Positions 56,901-64,000 of a DNA stretch of 64,000 nucleotides are shown in pieces; the first letter of the stretch is position 1, and the number at the start of each line of letters is the position of its first letter. The translations under genes and the position numbers were made by a program. The stretch is from assembly GCA_026874595.1 (NCBI GenBank), contig CM049309.1:53356079-53420078 (forward strand), written 5' to 3'. The notes under the pieces were generated by a model, which worked only from the letters and a program-made list of their open reading frames with translations, was not told the origin of the DNA and searched no databases. The stretch is from Sipunculus nudus (Eukaryota; Annelida; Sipuncula; Golfingiida; Sipunculidae).

Positions 56901-58319
56901 GCATAGCCATGTATCTGTTGTCTGCAGAACTGAAACCAGCCAGCGAGGTGTGCAAGCAGCCTTTGTTGTTACGTTTCGTTTGAATTACAGCTCACCGGCC
57001 GGGCATCCTATGTGCCCAAGGCCCTGAGCAAACCACGTCTGGGGCAATTCTCTCTTAGCCTGTGGCCTGTTACCGGGGCGATGAGCTGTCAATCAAAAGG
57101 AAATGAACATTATTGGCTCCGTGTATTCCTCGCTTGGCAGTGTCTTCCAGCACAAAGTCTCACCTGATTGGACAAAAATACAGTGCTCCCCTCTGGTGGA
57201 GCAATTCAGGATACCAGGTCATAACAAACAGCGCTTACGATATAGGTACTAGGCCTATAGTTAAAGCACTGTGTAAAGAGCGGAGGGCAAAATTTAAGGT
57301 ACTGATTTTTATTGTTATGCTAATAACTTAAAAATTTACAAAATTCAGATCTAATTTTTGGGATACAATTGAATCTTAATTCAACAAAGTTATATATTTG
57401 GGAAAAAAGTCTCTAGTTTCAAAATTTCATTAATTGTGTTAATTGTTAAGTGAGTAAGTATTTTTCCTGAATTTTTACCAAGTCCATTATGTTCGGCATA
57501 AATATAGGAAATATATAGGAGATTACTTCTGGTAAATATTAAGAAAAACAGATAAGTGGTTTTGATATTAAGCAGTCCTGAAGTGTGATAACAGGTTTTT
57601 AATGGAAATTTGAGGTTTTTCCTAAATATCTTGAAGGAACAAAGTCATACTGACCCAGTCTTTTGTATGTAGGAGATTTTTTGGGGACATCTAATGGTAT
57701 GCCTAATTTTGAATTTGTAGGTCTTATGGTTTCAAAACGTGCCAGTCTAACGGACGGACGGAATGACAACGGACAATGGACCATGACTATAGCTCAGATG
57801 ACTTATAGTCAGATGACTTGTCAGCTGAGCTAAAAATGCACCATGCCTGTTAACAGGTGGTATCTAAGAAAATATTAGTTGTGTGGTAACATGCTTAACC
57901 CAGAAGAAATGGTATATTCCCCAGTATAAAGTAACAAAAACAGTCCATTGAGTGCCTGCATCAAGTAAATAAGTTTTATATTACTACAAGTTTTTGCAAC
58001 AGAATTCAATTTTATACCTTAAAGTCTATAATAGCGTAAAAAAATTAATTTGGTGCCATCTGAGATGATCTCTATGGATAAAAGGTGTAAAGTAAATATT
58101 GATTTGGGAGATTTAAATTCAGTTTCCATTTCTTTTCAGTGGACAAAGGGAGATTTCATCATATCAGACAACTTGGCTGTTGGTCACGAAGCCAGTCCAG
58201 AGACACAGCTGCCTAGAAGCGAAGTTGGACTCCGCGTGATGCACAGGACAACGATCAAAGGCATTCATCCTCCAAAGAAGTCACGCGACACCACCTCACA
58301 ACCAAAAGAGGAACTGTAG
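36658..58319 (+). CDS. TauD/TfdA-family Fe(II)/2-oxoglutarate-dependent dioxygenase, four exons
   Basis: Four exons (36658-37042, 39110-39249, 40380-40535, 58140-58319) join in phase to a 286-residue protein, the usual TauD length. The fold would be a jelly roll that binds Fe(II) through His102 and Asp104 (GWHIDGSF) and distal His243 (SDNLAVGHEA). Arg259 or Arg263 (GLRVMHRTTIKG) is a candidate for 2-oxoglutarate binding. Other family features are LTPLKLGAEVRGVKL near the start and ILVFRDQGDIS. Members hydroxylate small organic acids or sulfonates using O2 and 2-oxoglutarate; the substrate cannot be told here. ATG 36,658 is chosen because family homology starts there. An in-frame ATG at 36,586 would add 24 basic/hydrophobic residues without acidic ones, which could be an organelle-targeting form. 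Stop TAG at 58,317. Confidence 0.92.
37663..37840. mobile_element. 178-bp MITE-like element, TA duplication
   Basis: Imperfect inverted ends CAGTGAAACCTGTG and (reverse) CAGTAGAACCTGTC are flanked by TA on both sides. GACCACC-type sequence lies inside the ends. Structure and TA target fit a non-autonomous Tc1/mariner-type element, though the class is inference. Confidence 0.7.
38141..38750. repeat. ACTTGGACTC-family interspersed repeat
   Basis: Repeated short boxes of the type ACTTGGACTC, GACTCGGACTT, TGTACTCAGACT and CAGTCAATCTTGACTC. Related copies are at 31,737-31,875 and 58,455-58,885. Confidence 0.65.
39110..39249 (+). CDS. Dioxygenase exon 2
   Basis: The exon is 140 nt with acceptor GCTTTGCAG and donor CAG|GTCAGT. 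The split codon gives Val, so the join reads GDTVFAPLTELIEGL, the expected continuation of the family after the GGDT-like turn. It ends in phase 0. Confidence 0.93.
39264..39605. repeat. Interspersed repeat shared with 41,560-41,905
   Basis: Both begin ACTAGA(A/G)AG, then CAGAGAC...CACCTCCACC, carry CACCTGTG near the middle, and end with a TCATCAATA...CCATTC(G/A)TAAC(T/C)TTT-like block and AGACAAA...CCAATTAA. Confidence 0.6.
39623..40100. mobile_element. 478-bp MITE-like element, TA duplication
   Basis: The ends CAGTGGAACCTGTCTGAAAG and (reverse) CAGTGAAACCTGTGTAAGAA form inverted repeats that continue into GACCACC, and TA flanks both. It is of the same family as 37,663-37,840 but longer. 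It contains a G homopolymer at about 39,967-39,989. Confidence 0.75.
40380..40535 (+). CDS. Dioxygenase exon 3
   Basis: The exon is 156 nt with acceptor ATAATTTCAG and donor AAG|GTAAAA, phase 0 at both ends. It encodes TMCFHLGMTEAFIWDYK and a helical segment ending AIQYSHK. Confidence 0.92.
40536..44896. other. Dioxygenase intron 3, left part
   Basis: The stretch is AT-rich. It holds the interspersed repeat at 41,560-41,905 and a hairpin-forming inverted repeat at 42,754-42,815. Short ORFs have no support, and no exon fits the dioxygenase phases here. Confidence 0.5.
41560..41905. repeat. Interspersed repeat, second copy (see 39,264)
   Basis: It shows the same order of boxes as the copy in intron 2, about 300 bp, moderately diverged. 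Confidence 0.6.
44897..44944. repeat. (TA)n microsatellite
   Basis: A TA tract of about 48 bp. Confidence 0.95.
44945..46185. other. Dioxygenase intron 3, segment without recognised features
   Basis: This is mixed intron sequence. TTTGACCTTGAAG occurs twice (near 45,733 and 45,890). No gene or mobile element is identified. Confidence 0.4.
46225..46292 (+). repeat. Single copy of the 68-bp unit found in tandem at 51.3-52.6 kb
   Basis: AAAGAGCTGTCACATAGCAT, GGTGTGCAGATATTGTGGCT and GTTTATTCCTCACACTC match the array unit almost exactly. It stands alone directly before repeat family A. Confidence 0.85.
46293..46925 (-). repeat. Repeat family A, copy 2 (inverted)
   Basis: It begins AACAAGGGACCCATGGGTCA (plus strand) and holds, inverted, the same blocks as the copy at 50,200-50,961, including the ATGAATGCATTCAT palindrome. 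A second ACCCATGGGTCAAGGCGC copy closes it at 46,918. Confidence 0.8.
48100..49080 (+). repeat. Repeat family B, copy 1 (AGCTCAGC...CTGAGCT palindrome, CCGTCCGTC run)
   Basis: Order of blocks: GTGAAAATTAAATCAACAGT, CAAAATTTAAGGTATTGATT, TTTTTAGCTCAGCTTAC with CATCTGAGCTATAGTCG, CGTCGTCCGTCTGTCCGTCT, GACTGCCTAATATCAAAACC, AAGTTATGGGCCCAAACATA. The same order recurs at 55,420-56,105 (plus) and in reverse at 50,960-51,345 and 57,285-57,835. It resembles a widespread molluscan non-autonomous element; no class is assigned. Confidence 0.75.
49120..49640 (+). repeat. Repeat family B, diverged partial copy
   Basis: It shares GACTGCCTAATATCAAAACC, AGTTATGGGCCCAAACATAA and TTTTGACCATGGCACGTTT with the neighbouring copy. 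Confidence 0.7.
49641..50199. other. Dioxygenase intron 3, unique segment
   Basis: AT-rich; nothing recognised. Confidence 0.4.
50200..50961 (+). repeat. Repeat family A, copy 3
   Basis: The clearest copy: TTGATGTGAAAGTAGTCC, ACCAGGTACTTATGATCA, the TTCATGAATGCATTCATGAA palindrome, ATATGGCCAAGTCAAAATCT, and a terminal CTGAGCGCCGTGACCCATGG then GTCCCTTGTTAA. Confidence 0.8.
50962..51348 (-). repeat. Repeat family B, inverted copy
   Basis: It reads in reverse the family B order, ending with repeated GGACGGAC and AGCTCAGATGACTTATAGTC, AGCTGAGCT. It pairs with the plus-oriented copy at 48.4 kb. Confidence 0.8.
51349..52612. repeat. 68-bp tandem array, about 18 units
   Basis: The period is about 66-68 bp; the unit contains ATCATACAAAGAGCTGTCAC, ATAGCATGGTGTGCTGATAT and TGTGGCTGTTTA. 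Two sub-types differ in the spacer (TTCCTCACTCTC versus ATCATCACCCTAAAAAC) and tend to be grouped. Long ORFs reading through it are artefacts. Confidence 0.95.
52613..55419. other. Dioxygenase intron 3, segment rich in G/C homopolymers
   Basis: C or G runs occur at 52,645-52,667, 53,448-53,473 (within a 50-bp purine strand), 53,845-53,858, 54,341-54,352 and 54,772-54,789. Fragments of repeat family A occur at 53,935-53,970. No gene is seen. Confidence 0.5.
55420..56105 (+). repeat. Repeat family B, copy 3
   Basis: TTTTTTAGCTCAGCTGACTA with TAAGTCATCTGAGCTATAGT forms a near-perfect palindrome, followed by CCGTCGTCCATCTGTCTGTC and the family blocks to TTTGACCATGGCAAG and CACAGCATGTTTTTGTTAGC. 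Confidence 0.8.
56136..56311 (+). repeat. Repeat family A, 3' fragment
   Basis: CAATCCTCTTCCCTGTCTCC through CAGCTGAGCGCCGTGACCCA and GTCCCTTGTTT matches the end of copy 3, directly after a family B copy as at 50.9 kb. Confidence 0.75.
56520..57835. repeat. Repeat family B copy, rearranged and split by an insertion
   Basis: 56,520-56,597 and 57,287-57,450 together match 48,123-48,340 without the intervening DNA. 57,480-57,835 is the inverted palindrome-containing end. Confidence 0.75.
56598..57286. mobile_element. 689-bp insertion with 8-bp duplication GCAAAATT, class unknown
   Basis: GCAAAATT at 56,590-56,597 and 57,287-57,294 brackets DNA that is absent from the matching position of the family B copy at 48.2 kb. 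The insert is distinctly GC-richer than its host. Ends: ACGCTCCCGAGGCAGCGG on the left, AAAGAGCGGAGG on the right; no clear inverted repeat and no ORF. An 8-bp duplication is typical of hAT-type elements, but the ends do not prove this. Confidence 0.65.
58140..58319 (+). CDS. Dioxygenase exon 4 (distal His and Arg), stop codon
   Basis: The exon is 180 nt including TAG, with acceptor TTTCTTTTCAG. It encodes WTKGDFIISDNLAVGHEA with the third iron ligand, LPRSEVGLRVMHRTTIKG, and a polar Lys/Thr/Glu-rich tail. It lies 17.6 kb after exon 3. The ORF seen upstream of 58,140 in this frame is intron. Confidence 0.92.
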   Translation, partial: WTKGDFIISDNLAVGHEASPETQLPRSEVGLRVMHRTTIKGIHPPKKSRDTTSQPKEEL

Positions 58320-58454
58320 CATGTAGATTTTAGCAACTGACACTCTGCTGGTCAAACCAAGCGTTCATCCTTGCATGCTTCCTAAGGTTTTCATTTCATC
58401 GATCTAAGCTTAAGCTGTAAAATCTTAATTAAACTAATGAACATGGTATTTATC

Positions 58455-58885
58455 AGTGGTGTTGGACTTGAGTCTGAACTCAAGACTTAATGATCCTGGC
58501 ATTGGAAATGAAAAGGACTTGAAAAAACCTGGCCAAGTCCATCTTGACTCTAGGAGCAGGAAAAAAAGCTATGTCACTTACTATAGAGACTCGTACATGT
58601 GAGAACTAAAATAATATTACCAAAAAGGACTATATATATCATGCTGTAGCTCTGCATTTGGAGCTAAATATTAAAAAGCATGTGTAAATGAACATTAAAT
58701 ATACATCTCAAATTTCCATTTCCACATCAAATTCATTAAAGAGAGATTGTTACTGGACTCAGGACTTGAAACTCGTTCCAAATAACTTTGACTTGAAGGG
58801 GGACTTTGATTCAAATATCAATGAATGGACTTGAATTTGAGACTTGGACCTGGATGGTATGGACTCAACTACATCATTGGTGTTT
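58455..58885. repeat. ACTTGGACTC-family repeat in the dioxygenase 3' UTR
   Basis: Boxes GGACTTGAGTCTGAACTCAA, CATCTTGACTCTAGGAGCAGG and GGACTTGAATTTGAGACTTG match the family at 38.1-38.7 kb. Confidence 0.65.
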
Positions 58886-59870
58886 ATCATTTATCACATT
58901 CATGGCTAAATCTTGTTGATTTTGGAGTATAGACTTGTCATTTGTCTGCTGTTAGTATTTTAGATCCTTGGAACTGGTCATGACAAATGGTCAAATTAAT
59001 CTAAGCAGTTCCTTGTACCTTTGTTATCACCAGAAACAGCGTCCATATTGAAACAAGATTTAAAATGCTAGTTTAATAATTATTGTCCAATGATCATTTG
59101 TCTGACACACCAAATACTTGTTATTCAGAAGAATGTTGTTGTTGCATGAACACTGTACATTGTTACATACAGACCTAGCTATTATTTTAAGTCAAAGAAA
59201 ATGTTTTGTTTTTTTTCAAGGTTTCAATTGATACTGCCTTGTAATCATACCAGACCAAACAAATATATTCAGTACAGGGATGGCAGGATAACACTACAAA
59301 GACTACATTAGTTCATATTTAATCCAAAATGTAATGCCCACACTAAGTTCTAAGCAGTATCAAAATGTATCTAACTCACCAGTTTAATGGTTGTTAAGGA
59401 CAGAGATATAATTTACAATGAAACTCTGCAAGACCCTTGGATGTAGTTACTAAGTCAGTCATAGAGAACTTATTTTATATAAAATTCACATTAAACTGGT
59501 GCTGTATTATTTAAATCTTTATGTTGAGAATGGCCATCATTGAATAAGCATTAACCGTAAGCAGTTAAGATTTTATAAACATTTCAGCTGGGTATATTGC
59601 TGTAGGAAGAAAATATATTAAACACTCATAGATACATGGTTACAAACATTGGGAACTAGCTGGTTCACTTAATTTTTACTTAGTGAGTTCAAGGCCCAAA
59701 ATGATATTGCATTCTTATTATTCTTTTTTATTTATAAATAGTAAAAACATGATCTCTTAAGTAATGATTATGATATTATTAATAAATTATATAAACTGTT
59801 ATCTATATATTGCTGATAACTTTTTTAATATAAATTTGTCATGTATTAACTGCTATCATGTTAGATTATA

Positions 59871-59876
59871 AATAAA
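59871..59876 (+). terminator. Poly(A) signal AATAAA of the dioxygenase gene
   Basis: Canonical hexamer, followed within about 25 nt by a TG-rich element. Confidence 0.6.
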
Positions 59877-60125
59877 ATATTACATACTCTCATTGTGTTT
59901 CATTGTGTACTTTTACTTTGGATAAATACCATGCGATGCATTTGGTTCTCTATATAAAACTTTTTCTCCTTTGTGTGTGTGTGTTTGTGAGGGGCAGAAG
60001 CAGGATAGAATTTAGGGACAACAGAACTATGGGACAATTGGTTAGGGCATTGTAGAAGTAAAGAACATATATGAACTCTCAGGCCACACACACAAAAAAG
60101 CCAACATGAAAATTAAAAGTGAAGT

Positions 60126-60131
60126 TTTATT
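60126..60131 (-). terminator. Possible poly(A) signal of a minus-strand gene to the right
   Basis: TTTATT on the plus strand is AATAAA on the minus strand, facing the dioxygenase poly(A) site about 250 bp away. It suggests converging genes, but no minus-strand coding exon is visible up to 64,000. Confidence 0.3.
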
Positions 60132-62777
60132 AACCAAATATGGCAAAGTTATCTAGCACACTCCCTGGCTTCGGTAAAAGCTGGTCCACAACATGACATA
60201 TTACAGTTGCAAATGAAAGGAAAAAACACATTTGTTTTCGGCAAACACTGCACCCCAATATACCTTGAAACCTTGTGTATAAAACGTTACAAAGCCAGAG
60301 GGCACTGAAGCTACGATAGTCCGCACGGTGTTCAGGTTGTCAAGAGAACTACTACACATAAAGGGTAGTATTGAAATAATGTTGTGTAAAGGCCCAAGAG
60401 CATGGGCTATTATAATCTATAGAAAAAAATAAACTATAAGCTGCTGTATGACTAAAGTTCCTACTGTTAATTTATACAATGGAAGAATATTAGGAGTTTG
60501 GTTTCATTCAGTGATACAAAGCACTGCCATGGGAACAAACGACTAACTAGCCATCAAAAGAAGCCTCCATGTATCACCATTTCAAGAAATATCTTCATAT
60601 ATCTAAGTAACTCTTGTGTATATAAGTGTCCACCACACAGTGAATATTTAAATATCTAGGTAAATATATAAACCCCAAGAAACCTGACTTCGAGTAATCA
60701 GGAAGTTATCAACATCATTCACCCCATCTCTCCCCCTCCTCCCAGTCAACCTGCTGAAACAAGATTACTGGTACAACAAATTACAATCATAACAGTATAA
60801 TATAGTGCAGTTTCAAACCTGCAGGTCTCAGTACTTAATGGAATAAACCACATACCTTTCAATGTAATTTTTCAATTACAATGTAATTGGTGCCAGCACC
60901 AACCAAAAGAGACTTGACTTAAAACAAGAATCCTCCAATGAACTGTTCATCAGAGAGACAGATGCATGCAAAACAGAATTTTCTCAAGTCAATGTCACGG
61001 CTGGGTAGCACCATATGAAGGCAAATAACATCAAGCAATGTCACCTCATGTACAGTCTGTGACAGCTTATAACAGCAGCAGCAGCAATAATGCAGCACTG
61101 TTCCTCACAAAGAATGGTGCTGAACAGTATTTCACATAATTGTGCCCAACTGATTTAAAATTTGGTCAAAGCTGAAGCGAGACGTAGGTCCAAACATATT
61201 AAGTAAAATAATATTGGGCCAATCACTGAGACCTGTGACGTCCGTTATGTGTAACTTAAGAAATGTATTTATGAAGATGAAAAATTGATTCAATTGGACA
61301 TGGTTAGCTGTTTACAATATAGTTATAGCATAAATGGATTTAAAAGGTACTTTCTATTGCATTTCTACTGTATTAATACTGGTTCATGTCAGCTTGCAGT
61401 CCAAAACGCTTACCTAGAGGTTGAAAACCTACAGACTATAGCACTTCAACTGTGGTTAAGTTCTTGAAACTACAGATGTGTAAAATTCAAATGAATATTT
61501 GCAATGATTATCACAAGCAGTCACAATCCCAAGTACAGGATACTATATAATATAAAGATAAATTTCACAATATAAAATACTCTATAGAATTGCTGTGCTT
61601 ATCAACTATGACCATATAAAAGTTTACACTTTTAAAGAAAAGCTTTGAAGAATTTCATTTTGTTCTGTTTTTAACACTGATTGCTTATCATCAAGAAGAT
61701 AAACCCCATCTTCCTGGGAGCAAGGTCTCAAGTTCGGCTGAGAAGAGACCTTGCTTCAGGGACAACCTGAGCATGAATATATTCATTAATTATTTAACAA
61801 GAATATTGAACCAATCAGGCGGCTTGTATGTGGCCTGTCTATGCAGTGGGGAAAACTTTATTTAGATCAACCATCTGGCAATGAAGTAATGGAGAATCTG
61901 ACCAATCATATAAAGGGTTGTAAACCTTGTGAGTTTCCAGTGCATGTGCTCTTGTTGATAAGGTGTGTGAATTGTATTGACTTCTGTGCACTGTTTACTA
62001 TTATAACTAAAGATTTGATTATCTGTAATAATCTTGGCACCCTCAGATGGGAGCCTTTTCAAAATTCAGGATATAGCAGGCCAGGTCCCCTGAAGGTGTC
62101 TACTCAACCAAGCTTGAGACATTGTTCTCAGGATGAAATCCCAAAGAAGAACATGTGGTGGCCAAAGCAGAGGCACAACAAACAAGACAATTCTATGATT
62201 AATGTTGTACATTCAGGATTCAGGACAAATAGCTGTATATGAACACCAAAACTTTGAACTATAATTTTTATATTACACCAAACCTGTATTCACTTAAAAA
62301 AAAAAAAAACAAATTACAGTGTTTAATTTACTCTTGTAAAATTGTGTTCCAATCTTAAACAGTTGTTTGTTTGACTGAAGCGTAATAACTGTCCAGGATA
62401 AATCTATCCCTGTATTTCTAACTTCCGATATTTAACACTGATAAGCTTTTCAGGTTTTGAGAATGTTAATAATGAGAATGTTAATTATGACAAATGGTGG
62501 GGAACATGTCCAACACCATGGGGAAATTGTGACACATGACAAGTCTACTTAATATATTCATATACAGAAAAACAAAAGAACTTCACAAGTCTATTGTGTA
62601 TAAAATTCCATTGATGAAGGCAGCAAAGATTAGGGCTTCCAGCTTGGGAGCACAGTAGTAACAATTTCAAACCTTTAGTGATAAGCAGATTACTTGGTCT
62701 TCAGGCCTGCCTAAGGTAAAAGACCAGAAAAAAGGGTGAGCACTGAAAAAAAGAATTCTTTGAAATAAAGAATAAAA
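60132..62777. other. No gene recognised; possible minus-strand 3' UTR
   Basis: Slightly less AT-rich, mostly non-repetitive sequence with no supported ORF. It contains an 11-bp perfect inverted repeat (61,719-61,755). The 133-codon plus ORF at 61,841 has no recognisable feature. Confidence 0.4.
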
Positions 62778-63920
62778 CTAGATGTGTCGGAACGACACGA
62801 ATGCCCCCGCCTGGGGCAACTTAGAAACATTTGTTAAATTTTGAAAAATTGTTAAGTTCAGGAGGTGTCATATGGTCAAAAGTAGGTCAACAAGGGCAAA
62901 ATGCAAACTCGATCTGTAACGGGTCATTATCAAGCAACACACCAAAAATCAGGCCAGTATCTGCAGGCATTGTGAAAAAAAGTCCATACATGTGCATTTT
63001 CCATAAAAAATTCTGTCTTTCATTAAATTTGTTATGTTTAGGAGCCGTAAAACAATCAAAAGTAGGTCAACCGGGACAAAACGCGAACTCGATCTGTAAC
63101 TGTCATTATCTGCCAACATATAAAAAATCAGGTTGGTATCTGCAGGCACTGAGGAAAAAAAGTCTGTACATATGCATTTGTTATGAAAATTTCTATTTTT
63201 CATGAAATTTTCTATGTTCAGGAGCAGTCAAATGGTCAAAAGTAGGTCAACTGGGACAAAACGTGAACTCGATCTGTAACTGATCATTATCTGCCCACAC
63301 ACCAAAAATCAGGCCCATATCTGCAGGCACTGTGAAAAAAGTCCATACATGTGCACTTTTTTATGAAATTTCTATGTTAGAGCACCGTCAAATGGTCAAA
63401 AGTAGGTCAACTGGGACAAAACGTGAACTCGATCTGTAACTGGTCATTATCTGCCCACACATCACAAATCAGGCCAATATCTGCAGGTATTGCGAAAAAA
63501 AGTCTGTACATATGTATTTGTCATGAAAAGTTATATTTTTCATGAAATTTTCTATGTTCAGGAGCTTCAAAAGTAGGTCAACTGGGATGAAACGCGAACT
63601 CGATCTGTAACTGGTCAATATCTGCCCACACACCAAAAATCAGGCCAATATCTGCAGGCATTGCAAAAAAGTCCGTACATGTGTATTTGTCATGAAAATT
63701 TCTATTTTTCATGAAATTTTCTAAGGAGCCTTTAAACGGTCAAAAAGTAGGTCAACCGGGACGAAACGTGAACTCGTTCTGTAACTGGTCATTATCTGCC
63801 CACACACCAAAAATCAGGCCAATATCTCCAAGCATTGCGAAAAAAGTCCGTACAACTGTTTGATTTCGGAATGACGGACATGGGTTAAACTATATGCCCT
63901 TTGTGGCGGGGGCATAAAAA
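62778..63920. mobile_element. Non-autonomous element with six tandem core repeats of about 175 bp
   Basis: It starts near CTAGATGTGTCGGAACGACA and ATGCCCCCGCC (62,801-62,811); the exact inverse GGCGGGGGCAT is at 63,905-63,915. In between, AAAAGTAGGTCAAC recurs near 62,879, 63,059, 63,239, 63,399, 63,570 and 63,744 (periods 180, 180, 160, 171, 174), each unit with ACTCGATCTGTAACTG, ACACACCAAAAATCAGGCC and ATATCTGCAGGCA. This layout of a tandem core between conserved ends recalls the bivalve pearl/Helentron-like elements; the class is inference. Confidence 0.75.
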
Positions 63921-64000
63921 AGTAAAATTAGCAACAATTCCCATTTTTATCAAAGACTGTATAAAGATGTGCTACACTAACTACAAATGTGTATATATAT

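Larger units (their letters stand above)
58320..59895 (+). other. Dioxygenase 3' untranslated region
   Basis: It follows the TAG and runs to an AATAAA at 59,871-59,876 with a TG-rich stretch (CATTGTGTTTCATTGTGTAC) just downstream, a normal poly(A) context. An ACTTGGACTC-family repeat (58,455-58,885) lies inside it. An earlier poly(A) site cannot be excluded. Confidence 0.55.

Noticed and set aside
61841-62242. 133-codon ORF as a gene
   Set aside because: No recognisable domain, no splice signals and an ordinary amino-acid mix. It is compatible with chance.

Overview
The window is animal nuclear DNA. It is AT-rich, has split genes with conventional GT-AG introns (up to about 17.6 kb), poly(A) signals, TA microsatellites, long C/G homopolymers and many interspersed repeats. 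Several repeats (the AGCTCAG...CTGAGCT palindrome family with CCGTCCGTC runs, and a roughly 175-bp tandem-core element with GC-rich inverted ends) resemble ones I associate with molluscs. A lophotrochozoan, most likely a mollusc, is my best guess; this is inference, not a database result.

1-20,016, minus strand: a split gene for a secreted protein. I reconstructed seven coding exons whose reading phases all join. The protein has a signal-peptide-like start, a beta-rich N-terminal part and a region (IGYYTDNGAYYY, YLQYDDWWYPIKG) that suggests a glycoside-hydrolase-type barrel. It runs off the left edge. Its 11.1-kb intron 5 holds a 40-bp minisatellite of about 130 units that is a repeated copy of the gene's own exon-5/intron-5 donor junction. 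A near full-length CR1-like LINE (PHD ORF, SGNH-esterase ORF, EN-RT ORF) has inserted into that array in the sense direction. The next intron carries a second array (31-bp units) that includes the acceptor of exon 7.

20,017-36,300: mostly intergenic. It holds a small basic coiled-coil ORF with decayed tandem copies of its C-terminal module (24.8-25.7 kb) and a 5'-truncated Penelope-like element with a GIY-YIG domain, bracketed by (TA)n, followed by a hammerhead-ribozyme-like motif (27.1-28.8 kb). It also holds a foldback element (32,207-36,358) whose right arm is split by a 2.2-kb insertion with a 5-bp duplication.

36,658-59,890, plus strand: a four-exon gene for a 286-residue TauD/TfdA-type Fe(II)/2-oxoglutarate dioxygenase with the HxD...H iron site. 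Its introns are full of repeats: two TIR elements with TA duplications, inverted copies of two repeat families, an 18-unit 68-bp array and a 689-bp insertion with an 8-bp duplication.

59,890-64,000: no gene recognised, possibly the 3' UTR of a minus-strand gene lying to the right, then a tandem-core repeat element. The two protein genes are transcribed divergently and I see no functional link between them. Most of the window is repeat-derived.
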